From the NCBI GenBank assembly GCA_018971525.1, contig JAGXAR010000020.1:1-58971 (forward strand): a DNA stretch of 58,971 bases, given 5' to 3'. The stretch comes from Nitrospirota bacterium. Its GTDB lineage: Bacteria; Nitrospirota; Nitrospiria; Nitrospirales; Nitrospiraceae. Both the position numbers and the translations under genes were made by a program. Shown one piece after another: positions 43,855-52,423 of the stretch (position 1 is its first letter; each line of letters starts with the position of its first letter). The notes under the pieces were generated by a model that ran no database searches, was not told the origin of the DNA, and worked only from the letters and a program-made list of their open reading frames with translations.

Positions 43855-44660
43855 CCGTGCAGCAACGAGGTTCTTGTCGGTGGGGGATCGTCCTGGTGGC
43901 GGTGATGTTGTTGGGAATGGCTCACACCCTGTGGGCTGAGCCAAGAGAGAAAGGATGGGCCATCCCGGTTCAGGTGCCCTACGAGGCGCCTCCGAAGGTG
44001 CAGGATCTGCAGGCTGCTGAATCCGTCCCACAGAATACGAAACCGTTGACGGCCGAAGAGCTTCAGCGGGCGGAAGCCCTCCTGCCATTGCTGGAAGGTA
44101 AACAAGAGTTTTGGGCGATGGGGGAATTCGTGCATCTCGGCGAACCATCCGTGCCGGTGCTGGTCAAAGGTTTGAGCATGCCGGGACCGCGCATTCGCTT
44201 CAATGTCATTGAAACGATTTCAATGCTGAAGGCGGCCTCGGCTGTTCCGGCCCTCGTTGTCGCGGCCAAGGAGCCGAACGAGATCCCGCGGGTGCGCGAA
44301 CATGCCTTGCGAGTGGCGGTTCGATTGGATGCGGCCAAAGCCGTGGACGCGATCGAGGTGATGGCCAAGGATCAGAATTCGACGATTCGGAAGGCCGCCG
44401 CGTTCGAGTCCCGGTATGTCAGAGAGAAGAGGGTGGTACCCATCCTGATCGGGATGGTTGGCGATGAGGAGCGTTTTGTCGCCCTCTCGGCGGTGCAGTC
44501 GCTCTGGATTCTGACCCGACATGAAACGGAATTCCACGATTGGGAAACGTCGACGAAACAAGACCGTCAAGAGTGGACGGTCGAGTGGATGGAATGGTGG
44601 AACGGCCAGAAGGATAGTTTCGAAATGCCGGATCCGAAGCGGTCCGGGCGTGCCCGCTGA
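43851..44660 (+). CDS. Exported HEAT-repeat protein of the RND operon
   Basis: A 269-residue protein with a signal peptide (IVLVAVMLLGMAHTLWAE) and then several HEAT/PBS-lyase-like helical repeats (EPSVPVLVKGLSMPGPRIRF, ASAVPALVVAAKEPNEIPRV, KAVDAIEVMAKDQNSTIRKA, RVVPILIGMVGDEERFVALS). Its ATG overlaps the pump stop (ATGA), so it is co-translated with the efflux system and may be a periplasmic accessory or sensor. HEAT proteins in HME operons are not standard components. Confidence 0.75.
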   Translation: MTVQQRGSCRWGIVLVAVMLLGMAHTLWAEPREKGWAIPVQVPYEAPPKVQDLQAAESVPQNTKPLTAEELQRAEALLPLLEGKQEFWAMGEFVHLGEPSVPVLVKGLSMPGPRIRFNVIETISMLKAASAVPALVVAAKEPNEIPRVREHALRVAVRLDAAKAVDAIEVMAKDQNSTIRKAAAFESRYVREKRVVPILIGMVGDEERFVALSAVQSLWILTRHETEFHDWETSTKQDRQEWTVEWMEWWNGQKDSFEMPDPKRSGRAR

Positions 44661-44721
44661 CAGGCTGCACGCGTGAAGCGCGAGACAGGTGAGAAACGCA
44701 CAACGTGGACCGCTCGGCGCC

Positions 44722-44750
44722 TTGCGGGGGCGAAAAACCCTATGTTATAT
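44722..44750 (+). promoter_or_regulatory. Possible promoter for def
   Basis: TTGCGG (44722-44727) and TTATAT (44745-44750) with 17-bp spacing, in the intergenic region before the deformylase gene. It is a weak match to consensus and the only candidate seen. Confidence 0.35.
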
Positions 44751-44817
44751 TTTGTGAGCCCTTCCTCTCATCTCATAGCCTGTTCATTGCGCGATAGAAG
44801 GATCATAGGTACGTTCC

Positions 44818-45348
44818 ATGGCAATTCTCACGATTGCAAAGCTGGGTAATCCTGTCTTGCGCCAGATGGCGGCGAAGGTCGATCCTCGCGATATTCGCAC
44901 GAAGGAAATGCAGCGATTCATCGACGATCTGTTTGAGACGATGCTGGATGAACCAGGGATCGGCCTGGCGTCGCCCCAGGTGTCGCGTTCGATTCAACTG
45001 GTCGTGATGGGCTGTGAAGGGGACGATGGATTTCCCCAAACCGTCCTGATCAATCCCAAGATCGTCTTCTATGGTCCGCAGCAGGTCGAAAATTGGGAAG
45101 GCTGTTTAAGCGTCGATGGGTTGCGGGGAAAGGTCACGAGGCCCTCAGTCGTGAGGGTGCAGGCGCTGGATCGTGACGGGAAATCGATGGATTTCGAAGC
45201 GACCGGTCTTTATGCAGTCTGTATCCAACACGAAATGGATCATCTCATCGGCAAGCTGTTCCTGGACCGGATGACCGATATGTCGACGCTCACGCAACTT
45301 GCCGAATTTGATCAGTACTGGCGACACGATCCCGTTTCCGCCATTTAA
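44818..45348 (+). CDS. def: Peptide deformylase
   Basis: A 176-residue metalloenzyme that removes the N-formyl group from nascent proteins. All three motifs are present: GIGLASPQ (47-54), EGCLSV with metal ligand Cys96, and QHEMDH with His138, catalytic Glu139 and His142. The Ser in motif 1 (ASPQ rather than AAPQ) is a mild variant. The usual partner fmt is not adjacent; instead an ABC exporter follows after 23 bp. Confidence 0.95.
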   Translation: MAILTIAKLGNPVLRQMAAKVDPRDIRTKEMQRFIDDLFETMLDEPGIGLASPQVSRSIQLVVMGCEGDDGFPQTVLINPKIVFYGPQQVENWEGCLSVDGLRGKVTRPSVVRVQALDRDGKSMDFEATGLYAVCIQHEMDHLIGKLFLDRMTDMSTLTQLAEFDQYWRHDPVSAI

Positions 45349-45371
45349 CTCCTCGTGAAGATTCTGCGCTT

Positions 45372-47096
45372 GTGAAAACCCTGCTTCGAGTGCTCCAGTA
45401 CCTCAGCCCGCACCGTTCCATGGTGGTCGGCACCTTCCTGTTTGCCGGCTTGGCGACCGCGTTCGAATTGATTCCTCCGTGGCTGATCAAAGTGATCATC
45501 GACGACGTGATTCAGGCCGGTCAGACGCAGCTCCTGACCTGGGTATTTCTCGGGCTCTGTGCCGCCTATCTGTTGCGAAACTTCTGTGGATCGATGCGGA
45601 TTCGCCTCAATAATCGGTTGGAGCAGCAAGTTGTTCATGACCTGCACGTCCAGGTATTTTCCGCGCTCCAACGACTCTCGATCAGTTTCTATGAGAATCG
45701 TCCGACGGGCGAGATCATGTCACGGGTGTTGAACGATACAGAGCACATGCAGCGCATCTTCGTCGACGGGCTCGAAGAGATCATTACGGCCGGGCTGACG
45801 CTGATCGGGATTATGATCGTCCTGTTCATGCTCAATTGGAAGCTGGCCCTGCTGGCGCTCGTGCCGATTCCTCTCTTGGTGGTGGGAGCTGCGCTGTTCA
45901 CCAAGCGGGTCCATGGGCACTATCGCGTGATTCGAAAGGGAGCGGCCGAACTAAACGCCCTCTTGCAGGATGTGCTGGCCGGCATCCGGGAGACGATGGG
46001 TTTCAATCGTCAGCCCTACGAGCAGGAGCGATTTAGCCGGAAAAGCGATCGTTGCCGGCAAGATACTTTGAAGGCCATGTACCTCTGGTCCTACTACTCC
46101 CCCGGCATGATGTTGATCGGGAGTCTTGGCGGGGCCATGGTCCTCTGGTTCGGCACAGTGCAGGTCTTGCAGCACCGTCTTTCCGTGGGCGAACTCGTGA
46201 TGTTCACTTCGTATCTCGCGCTATTCTATGTGCCGATCAATCAGATTCACTCCGTCAATCACATGCTGCAGCATGCATTGGCCGCAAGCGAACGGGTGTT
46301 CGAAGTCCTCGATCTCGTTCCGGAGGTCAGGGATCGACCGGACGCTCACGTACCAGCCATTCGGTTACGAGGAGAGGTCGACTTTGATCGCGTCGGGTTT
46401 CATTATCGAGCAGATGCGCCGATCTTGACCGACGTCTCGATATCGGTCCGCGCGGGAGAGCGCGTCGCGCTTGTCGGTCCGAGCGGGGCGGGAAAGAGCA
46501 CCACGCTCAAGTTGCTGATGCGGTTTTACGATGTGACGGAAGGAGCCATTACCATCGACGGGTACGATATCCGCGATCTGCCCTTGGCCTTTCTTCGAAG
46601 CCAGATCGGGCTGGTCCAGCAAGAGCCGTTCTTGTTCAATGGCACGGTGAGGGAGAATATCCTGTACGGGGACCTCTTGGCCGGGCGGGAGGAGGTTGAG
46701 GCGGCGGCGAAGGTTGCCCGGGCGCATGACTTCATCATGTCGCTTCCTGAAGGGTACGACACCTGGATCGGAGAGCGAGGCGTCAAGCTTTCAGTCGGAC
46801 AGCGGCAGCGTGTGTCGATCGCCCGCGTGATCCTAAAAGACCCTCCTATCGTCATGTTCGATGAGGCCACGTCCAACATCGATACGGAGACCGAGGTCAA
46901 GATTCGTGAAGCCCTGGACGATCTCACGCAAGGACGGACGACGATCATCATTGCCCATCGCCTCTCCACCATCCACGGTGTCGATCGAATCATTGTCGTG
47001 GACCACGGCCGTGTCGTCGAAGACGGGACGCATGAGACGTTGATCGGGCGAGGAGGGGTGTATGCGCGGCTCTATGATGCCCAATTCCAGGTCTAG
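45372..47096 (+). CDS. ABC exporter, MsbA-like (fused permease and ATPase)
   Basis: A 574-residue half-transporter working as a homodimer. Six transmembrane helices span residues 1-310 (MVVGTFLFAGLATAFELIPP, then ITAGLTLIGIMIVLFMLNWK), and the nucleotide-binding domain has Walker A VGPSGAGKST, Q-loop GLVQQEPFLFNGTVRENILY, signature LSVGQRQRVSIARVIL, Walker B PPIVMFDEATSNIDTET and H-loop IIAHRLSTIH. The start is GTG. The closest well-known class is the MsbA lipid A/lipid flippase group, but drug or peptide export cannot be excluded. It probably shares a transcript with def. Confidence 0.88.
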   Translation: MKTLLRVLQYLSPHRSMVVGTFLFAGLATAFELIPPWLIKVIIDDVIQAGQTQLLTWVFLGLCAAYLLRNFCGSMRIRLNNRLEQQVVHDLHVQVFSALQRLSISFYENRPTGEIMSRVLNDTEHMQRIFVDGLEEIITAGLTLIGIMIVLFMLNWKLALLALVPIPLLVVGAALFTKRVHGHYRVIRKGAAELNALLQDVLAGIRETMGFNRQPYEQERFSRKSDRCRQDTLKAMYLWSYYSPGMMLIGSLGGAMVLWFGTVQVLQHRLSVGELVMFTSYLALFYVPINQIHSVNHMLQHALAASERVFEVLDLVPEVRDRPDAHVPAIRLRGEVDFDRVGFHYRADAPILTDVSISVRAGERVALVGPSGAGKSTTLKLLMRFYDVTEGAITIDGYDIRDLPLAFLRSQIGLVQQEPFLFNGTVRENILYGDLLAGREEVEAAAKVARAHDFIMSLPEGYDTWIGERGVKLSVGQRQRVSIARVILKDPPIVMFDEATSNIDTETEVKIREALDDLTQGRTTIIIAHRLSTIHGVDRIIVVDHGRVVEDGTHETLIGRGGVYARLYDAQFQV

Positions 47097-47339
47097 CAGG
47101 ATGCTGGAAAAGCCCGCCAGCGTGATTGGAAGGTTAGGTCTGAGGCAAGGCTAAGATGAACGAAGTCACGTCTTCGCTCAACCGTGACCTCAACCTGAGC
47201 CTACCTCACTCGCCGCGGCCTTGCCTGCGGCAAGGCGCGGCCGAGGGTGAAGAGGCTGTCTTGGCAGGCTCAGGGTGGGCGGGTGAAATATCCGCCGGGG
47301 CTGGAGGGTGAGATCAGTGGCCTTTTTGAGCATCCTGCA
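47096..47339. repeat. Complete GATGCTGAAAA-type element with inverted ends
   Basis: Left end GCAGGATGCTGGAAAAGCCC, right end GGCCTTTTTGAGCATCCTGC: inverted repeats of about 17 bp bounding 244 bp. The left end starts at the last base of the exporter stop codon. The interior contains GCCTTGCCTGCGGCAAGGC (47219-47237), a perfect-stem hairpin. There is no coding capacity. Half-copies lie at 29096 and 37831, and a second complete copy at 52424. Confidence 0.75.
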
Positions 47340-47441
47340 AGGCTGTTTTCGCCTCGCCTGACGGGCAATAAAGTGCCTGGCCGTTGTGGATAGATCTCGT
47401 CCGTCAGTATACTGAGTGTAACTTGAAGGGAGAGTCGGCTG

Positions 47442-47636
47442 ATGGTGCTGATTTACGAAAGTGATCCGCTGGATAACGAAGACGCGCGCGGGCGGTTTTA
47501 TCATGTCTGCCGTGGGCGAATCGATCGGACGGAAATCCAACTTCCGGCCGGCGAGAAGGTCTATGAATGTGGCGTCTGTGGAATCGATCTCGAAGCCGAA
47601 GACTTTTGGCTGGCGAGGCAGAAAGGGTCGGTATAA
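47442..47636 (+). CDS. Small putative zinc-ribbon protein
   Basis: A 64-residue acidic protein; GGGAGAG lies about 8 nt upstream. A HVC...YECGVC arrangement (Cys24, Cys46, Cys49) suggests a minimal zinc site. No family recognised. It is followed after a short gap by another small Cys-rich protein on the same strand, possibly a pair. Confidence 0.5.
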   Translation: MVLIYESDPLDNEDARGRFYHVCRGRIDRTEIQLPAGEKVYECGVCGIDLEAEDFWLARQKGSV

Positions 47637-47690
47637 GCCGTAATGGTCAGGAGTATAGGACGAAAAACCGTATCCGTCTCGCGGGGGTTG

Positions 47691-47852
47691 ATGATGCTCT
47701 GCGAGACCTGCTATGACCAGGCCATAGCCGACAACTTAACTGACGCGAGGAACTTTGTGGCGAACCACGACCTTCTTTTCGATACGATCTGTCTGGGTTG
47801 CACCGACATCAACCGCCCGCTCATCGACGATATGCTGGGTAGTTCAGAGTAG
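47691..47852 (+). CDS. Small CxxC/CxxC protein
   Basis: A 53-residue protein from MMLCETCYDQ, preferred over the longer reading because a G-rich site precedes it. Two CxxC-like pairs (LCETCYD and TICLGCTD) are placed for one zinc or Fe-S site. Acidic; no homologue recognised. It follows the 47442 gene by 54 bp. Confidence 0.45.
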   Translation: MMLCETCYDQAIADNLTDARNFVANHDLLFDTICLGCTDINRPLIDDMLGSSE

Positions 47853-47879
47853 CCAATCCGTACGGTTGCCTGCTTCCGT

Positions 47880-48218
47880 CTACTTGCAGGTACTTCCATC
47901 GAAGTACTTGCAGCTTGTCTCCCCCGACTTCACTTTCCAGCTCTTCAGCAGGGGCGCTTGCCCGCCATCTCTCATCTCAACGACGAAATCCGCGAGGCCT
48001 GAGATCGGCAGTTTCTCGAGGTGCGGCTTGGCGGCATCCGGGACGTCGATCCAGAATACGGCTCCGAGGGTGGAAATCAGGATGCGATGTTTTTCCCCGT
48101 CGATACTGATGATGGGGCTGTAGAAACTCTTGTCCTCGGCCAAGCCAGGGGTGGCGATCAGACCGAGGAGGATGATACTGAAAAGGCCTGAGAGAAAAGT
48201 CGTGCGCATGTATGGCAT
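47880..48218 (-). CDS. Small periplasmic protein of unknown function
   Basis: A 112-residue protein; the ATG has AAGGAG 8 nt upstream. The signal peptide FLSGLFSIILLGLIATPGLA is followed by a beta-rich mature part (IISIDGEKHRILISTLGAVF). The C-terminal Cys pair (TSCKYFDGSTC) could form a disulfide. Monocistronic and convergent with the small plus-strand genes. No family recognised. Confidence 0.6.
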   Translation of the reverse strand: MPYMRTTFLSGLFSIILLGLIATPGLAEDKSFYSPIISIDGEKHRILISTLGAVFWIDVPDAAKPHLEKLPISGLADFVVEMRDGGQAPLLKSWKVKSGETSCKYFDGSTCK

Positions 48219-48397
48219 GACGAGCACTCCTTCTTATGAGGTCAATGAGGAGGCCATTATCGCATTGGGGACAACGGGAAACAAACTGGAAATTGTCGAG
48301 CGGGGCTTGTCTGGTCGATCCGGTCTGTGCGGTTCATCTGGTTTCTCTGGTTGAACCGGATAGACGAGACAGATTACATGAACGGGATAGACCAGAC

Positions 48398-48913
48398 TTA
48401 GATCGCGGTCGTGATGTGCGCCGGTGTGACCGTCCCACTCTTGATCCAGTAGCCTCGAATATCCGGTTTCGACTTCTCCATGAGGGAGATGAGCAGGTAG
48501 GCGGGGATGGGCAGGTTGATTTTCGGCCAGATTTCCTCGTAGTCGGTGGCGATCTTGATGTCGGTGACGGAAGGGCGAGCCGGGTCGTGAGGATGGGAAT
48601 GGTAGACGACTTGAAGCTCAAGCCCTTTGTTTCGAATATCTTTCTTCGCGGCAGAAAAATCCTGCATATCCATCACGAAGGCGATCTCGGCGCGTTCGGC
48701 CGGCGAGAGTCGTTCCAGGTGCGCAGCTTTTGCCGGATCAAAAGAAGACAATTTCTCGGCACCCTCGAGCGCCACGATATTCTTGATCCGATAGATATGG
48801 GTGACGGCTCCGTTGCTTCCGGCCAGAAGGCCGCAACATTCGTAGGGATCGAGTTCCCTGGCGTGGGCGACCATGCCGTCGAGAATGTGTTGGGGAATGA
48901 CGAGATCCGCCAC
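48398..48913 (-). CDS. JAMM/MPN+ metalloprotease (Mec+/HcyD-like)
   Basis: A 171-residue zinc isopeptidase with the full JAMM site: Glu25 (PYECCGLLAG), His105 and His107 in YHSHPHD, and Ser115/Asp118 in ARPSVTDIK. Bacterial members linked to sulfur carriers either release cysteine from the carrier-cysteine adduct (Mec+ in mycobacteria) or trim residues after the C-terminal diglycine (HcyD in Wolinella). Here it is the last gene of the minus-strand sulfur-carrier cluster, 2 bp after a ThiF/MoeB gene. One carrier in the cluster ends GGGR, a possible substrate. Confidence 0.88.
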   Translation of the reverse strand: MADLVIPQHILDGMVAHARELDPYECCGLLAGSNGAVTHIYRIKNIVALEGAEKLSSFDPAKAAHLERLSPAERAEIAFVMDMQDFSAAKKDIRNKGLELQVVYHSHPHDPARPSVTDIKIATDYEEIWPKINLPIPAYLLISLMEKSKPDIRGYWIKSGTVTPAHITTAI

Positions 48914-48915
48914 GG

Positions 48916-49719
48916 CTAGATGGTGCAGGTGACTGTGTAATCACTCTTCAGATCGGTGATCGTCGGTGCCGGTCCGCAGAGGCGGCAGGCCGGGTCTTTG
49001 GGACGACTGACCTTTCTGAATTTCATCTCCAGTGCGTCGTAGATCACCAGTCGATCGGCAATGGTTTCGCCGATGCCGAGAATTTCCTTGATCGCTTCCG
49101 ACGCTTGAAGAATGCCCATGGTTCCGGCGAGGACCCCTAAGACCCCGGCTTCTTGGCAATTCGGAACGAGCCCCGCCGGCGGTGGCTCGGGGTAGAGGCA
49201 ACGATAGCAGGGGTAGCCGGCATGGGGCTTGATCGTGGTCAGCTGACCTTCGAAGCGGAACATGCTGGCGGAGATGAGCGTCTTCTTGGCGAAGAAGCAG
49301 GCATCGTTTACGAGAAAACGTGTTGCAAAGTTGTCGGATCCGTCCAGCACGATGTCGAACTGGGACACCAGCGGAAGAATATTGTCGCTGTCGACGTTCT
49401 GGTGATACGTCTGAATCGTGATTTCCGGATTGATCGCCGACAGGGTCTTGCGGCCCGACTCCACTTTCGGCAGGCCCACCGTGGCGGTGGAGTGCAGGAT
49501 TTGCCGCTGCAGGTTCGAGAGGTCGACGACATCGCCATCGACCAGACCGATGGTGCCGATGCCGGCGGCCGCGAGGTAGAGTCCGGCAGGGGAGCCGAGC
49601 CCCCCGGCGCCGATGAGGAGGACTTTCGCCTTGCTCAGCTTCATCTGGCCCTTGCCGCCGACTTCGCTGAGAATAATCTGACGGCTGTAGCGTTGAATCT
49701 GTTGTTCGGTAAGTTCCAT
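48916..49719 (-). CDS. ThiF/MoeB-family sulfur-carrier adenylyltransferase (second copy)
   Basis: A 267-residue E1-like enzyme that adenylates the C-terminal glycine of a ThiS/MoaD-type carrier. It has the nucleotide-binding GAGGLGSPAGLYLAAAGIG, DLSNLQRQILH, the catalytic-loop Asp in VLDGSDNFATRFLVND, and zinc ligands in YPCYRCLYPEPP and ACRLCG. There is no rhodanese domain. It is paralogous to the 51605 gene in the same cluster, so the two may serve the two different carriers. It is separated from the NIL gene by a GTGAAACGTG repeat block. Confidence 0.9.
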   Translation of the reverse strand: MELTEQQIQRYSRQIILSEVGGKGQMKLSKAKVLLIGAGGLGSPAGLYLAAAGIGTIGLVDGDVVDLSNLQRQILHSTATVGLPKVESGRKTLSAINPEITIQTYHQNVDSDNILPLVSQFDIVLDGSDNFATRFLVNDACFFAKKTLISASMFRFEGQLTTIKPHAGYPCYRCLYPEPPPAGLVPNCQEAGVLGVLAGTMGILQASEAIKEILGIGETIADRLVIYDALEMKFRKVSRPKDPACRLCGPAPTITDLKSDYTVTCTI

Positions 49720-49734
49720 GCGAGTCCCGTTAGA

Positions 49735-49815
49735 CGTAAAATGTGAAACGTGAAAAGTAAAAGGTCTTGTCGAGATGCTTCGTTTGACCTGTCACGCCGT
49801 ACGTTTCACGCAGCG
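49735..49815. repeat. GTGAAACGTG-type inverted repeat
   Basis: GACGTAAAATGTGAAACGTG near the left and CCGTACGTTTCACGC near the right form imperfect inverted ends around about 40 bp. A related direct-repeat block lies at 37882-37906. No gene. Confidence 0.5.
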
Positions 49816-50055
49816 TCATTCCACTACATTCAATTCGATCGGGTCGACGATGACGCCCTTCTTGCGAAGGCCTGCGACCGCCCGTTCGATTTCCGCGCTC
49901 TCTCCGGTCAGTTCGAGATCCATCCAGCCCGTGGTTTCACGCACGTCGGCCCGCCGGACATTCGTAACGACCTTGAATTCGTGACCGATCTGATAGATGA
50001 CCGGCTCTTTAATTTTGTCTTCTGGAAACCGGATGTGAACTTTCATGTTTGCCAT
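49816..50055 (-). CDS. Stand-alone NIL-domain protein
   Basis: A 79-residue ferredoxin-fold protein matching the NIL domain (KVHIRFPEDKIKEPVIYQIG, then GWMDLELTGESAEIERAVAG), otherwise found at the C-terminus of the methionine importer ATPase MetN. As a separate gene between a MoaD-like carrier and a ThiF enzyme, it probably senses or binds a sulfur amino acid or intermediate. It starts 2 bp after the upstream stop. Confidence 0.8.
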   Translation of the reverse strand: MANMKVHIRFPEDKIKEPVIYQIGHEFKVVTNVRRADVRETTGWMDLELTGESAEIERAVAGLRKKGVIVDPIELNVVE

Positions 50056-50057
50056 GA

Positions 50058-50330
50058 CTAGCCTCCCGCGATGGCGGGCACGATCGAGACTTCGTCGCCG
50101 TCTTTGAGCAACGTCTCTTTGCCCTTGAGGAAACGAATGTCTTCCTCGTTAACGTAAATATTCACGAAACGACGAAGCTCGCCGCTGTCGTCGCAGAGAC
50201 GATCCTTGATCCCGGGATGGGCGCTGTTCAAGGTGTCGATCATCTCGGCGATACTTTTGGCCTGTGCGTCGACCTCTCCCTGTCCCTTCGTAAGGGGACG
50301 GAGCGGGGTTGGAATGCGAACTTTAATCAT
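50058..50330 (-). CDS. MoaD/ThiS/CysO-type sulfur carrier protein
   Basis: A 90-residue ubiquitin-fold protein ending in the diglycine needed for thiocarboxylation (SIVPAIAGG). The strand FVNIYVNEEDIRFLKGKETL and LKDGDEVSIVPAIAGG fit the CysO/MoaD family. It overlaps the threonine synthase stop by 4 nt, an arrangement like mycobacterial and other clusters where a PLP enzyme uses a carrier-bound sulfide. The C-terminus is exactly GG and needs no trimming, unlike the 53506 carrier. Confidence 0.87.
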   Translation of the reverse strand: MIKVRIPTPLRPLTKGQGEVDAQAKSIAEMIDTLNSAHPGIKDRLCDDSGELRRFVNIYVNEEDIRFLKGKETLLKDGDEVSIVPAIAGG

Positions 50331-51577
50331 GCGTCACCACCGCCGTTTTTCCCCATCTTAAAGGTTTTCTCAAAACTCGCGAGACTGGGCTGAATGCGGT
50401 GAGGCTTGCCGACCGCATCGATGACCGCCTCCTGTGTCTTCAACCCGTTGCCGGTGATATAGGCGACCGTCACGTCGCCCTTTTTGATCGTGCCTTGCTT
50501 CACCAGCTTCTGGAGCACGCCGATGGTCACGCCGCCGGCGGTTTCTGCGAAGATCCCTTCGGTTTGCGCCAACAGCTTGATCCCTTCCACGACGTCTTCG
50601 TCCGAGACCATGTCCATGGCGCCCTTGCTCTCGGCCGTCGCTTTAAGCGCGTAGTACCCGTCGGCGGGGTTGCCGATAGCCAGCGACTTGGCGATGGTCT
50701 TCGGTTTCACCGGTTTGAAAAAATCCCGTCCCTCCTTGAAGGCCGTCGAAATGGGGGAACAGCCTTCGGCTTGCGCGCCGTTGATCTTGGTGCGCACATC
50801 GTCGACGAGACCCAAGGTTTTCATTTCATGGAGGCCCTTCCAGATCTTGGTCAGGAGCGAACCGGATGCCATGGGGATGACCACTTGGTCCGGCGTGCGC
50901 CAGCCGAGCTGCTCCACGGTTTCGTACGCGAGCGTTTTCGAGCCTTCCGCATAGTAGGGGCGCACGTTGATATTCACAAAGGCCCAGGCATATTCGCCGG
51001 CAATCTCGCTGCAGAGGCGATTGACGTCGTCGTAATTGCCTTCGACCTCGACCACGTTCGGCTTATAGATCAAGTTTCCGAGGACCTTGGCCGCTTCCAA
51101 ATCGCCAGGAATGAACACGTAGGCGCGCATTCCCGCAGCAGCCGCATGGGCGGCGACAGAATTGGCCAGATTGCCGGTTGAGGCACAGGCGATGGTCTCA
51201 AAGCCCAATTCGCGAGCCCTGGTGATGGCGACAGCCACGACCCGATCTTTGAACGACAGCGTGGGATGATTCACGGTATCGTTCTTAATATAGAGCTCGT
51301 CCAGTCCGAGATAGGCGCCGAGATTCCTGGCGCGCACCAGCGGGGTCATCCCGGCATGCGGGCCGAGAAAGGCCGGCCCTTCCACCGGCAGGAGATCAGC
51401 ATAGCGCCAGATGCTCTGCGGCCCGTCCTGGATCTTCTTGCGGGAAATGCCCTTTTTGATCTCCTCGTAGTTGTATTTCACCTCGAGGGGACCAAAGCAC
51501 ATCTCGCAGACATGGATCGCCTTCGTCGGATATTCTTTTCCGCACTCCCGACACACTAGGGCTTTCATTTTGGCCAT
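50327..51577 (-). CDS. thrC: Threonine synthase
   Basis: A 416-residue PLP enzyme: O-phosphohomoserine to threonine. It has an N-terminal zinc ribbon (LVCRECGKEY and HVCEMCFG), Schiff-base Lys in TLSFKDRVVAVAI, the phosphate loop ASTGNLANSVAAHAAAAG and a C-terminal tail with TGNGLKTQEAVIDA. It is the archaeal-like short ThrC class. Location inside a sulfur-carrier cluster is notable, since O-phosphohomoserine is also the branch point to homocysteine; the enzyme could have a sulfur-related role, but the sequence reads as a normal threonine synthase. Confidence 0.9.
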   Translation of the reverse strand: MAKMKALVCRECGKEYPTKAIHVCEMCFGPLEVKYNYEEIKKGISRKKIQDGPQSIWRYADLLPVEGPAFLGPHAGMTPLVRARNLGAYLGLDELYIKNDTVNHPTLSFKDRVVAVAITRARELGFETIACASTGNLANSVAAHAAAAGMRAYVFIPGDLEAAKVLGNLIYKPNVVEVEGNYDDVNRLCSEIAGEYAWAFVNINVRPYYAEGSKTLAYETVEQLGWRTPDQVVIPMASGSLLTKIWKGLHEMKTLGLVDDVRTKINGAQAEGCSPISTAFKEGRDFFKPVKPKTIAKSLAIGNPADGYYALKATAESKGAMDMVSDEDVVEGIKLLAQTEGIFAETAGGVTIGVLQKLVKQGTIKKGDVTVAYITGNGLKTQEAVIDAVGKPHRIQPSLASFEKTFKMGKNGGGDA

Positions 51578-51604
51578 GGTGACTCCACCTCGCTACGTCA
51601 ATGA

Positions 51605-52417
51605 TTACGGCCGGACGGCACAGCCGGCAAAAGGATCGCCGTCGTTGAACAATTCGGTAATCGTCGGGTGCGCTCCACAGAGTGCGCAGTCGGGATTGCG
51701 TTTCACTTTGATTTCTCTGAACTGTGTCTTGCGTGCATCGAAATCCAGGAGCCGGTTCGTGAGAGGATGACCGATACCCAGAATAAGTTTCAAGGCCTCC
51801 GTCGCCTGGATCGTTCCAATGATGCCCGCCAACACCCCGATCACGCCCGCCTCCTGGCAGGAGGCCACCAGCCCGGCCGGCGGCGGAGTCTTGAAGACAC
51901 AACGATAACAGGCGGACTGCTTCGGCACAATGGTCGTCACGCGCCCGTCGAAGCGGAGGATGCCGCCGTGGACCAACGGTTTTCCGGCAAAGAAACAGGC
52001 GTCGTTGATCAGGAACTTGGCCGTAAAGTTGTCGACCCCGTCGATGATGACGTCGTACTCGCTGATAATCTTCAGCGCATTGCCGGCCGTCAGCCGCTCT
52101 TCATACATCGAGACCTGTACGTCGGGGTTCAAGGCCTGAATCTTTTCTTTGCCCGAGAGGACTTTGGGACGGCCCACATCGGAGGTATGGTGAAGAACTT
52201 GCCGGTGAAGGTTGCTGATGTCCACCACATCGCTATCGATGAGGCCGATGGTGCCCACTCCGGCCGCAGCCAGATAGAGCGCCGCCGGCGAACCAAGGCC
52301 TCCCGCACCGACCAGGAGAATCTTGGCTTTGGCGATCTTCTTTTGTCCCTTGCCACCCACTTCGGGCAGGAGGATGTGGCGGCTGTAGCGGGATATCTGA
52401 TCTTCGGTAAATTCCAT
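51605..52417 (-). CDS. ThiF/MoeB-family sulfur-carrier adenylyltransferase (first copy)
   Basis: A 270-residue E1-like enzyme starting MEFTEDQISRYSRHILL. The ATP site is GAGGLGSPAALYLAAAGVG, with DISNLHRQVLH, IIDGVDNFTAKFLIND, and zinc pairs ACYRCVFKTPP and CALCGAHP. It activates a ThiS/MoaD-type carrier for sulfur transfer. It precedes thrC by 27 bp. Its start codon lies 6 bp from the end of a GATGCTGAAAA-type element, so that repeat supplies the upstream regulatory sequence, if any. Confidence 0.9.
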   Translation of the reverse strand: MEFTEDQISRYSRHILLPEVGGKGQKKIAKAKILLVGAGGLGSPAALYLAAAGVGTIGLIDSDVVDISNLHRQVLHHTSDVGRPKVLSGKEKIQALNPDVQVSMYEERLTAGNALKIISEYDVIIDGVDNFTAKFLINDACFFAGKPLVHGGILRFDGRVTTIVPKQSACYRCVFKTPPPAGLVASCQEAGVIGVLAGIIGTIQATEALKLILGIGHPLTNRLLDFDARKTQFREIKVKRNPDCALCGAHPTITELFNDGDPFAGCAVRP

Positions 52418-52423
52418 GTTTGC

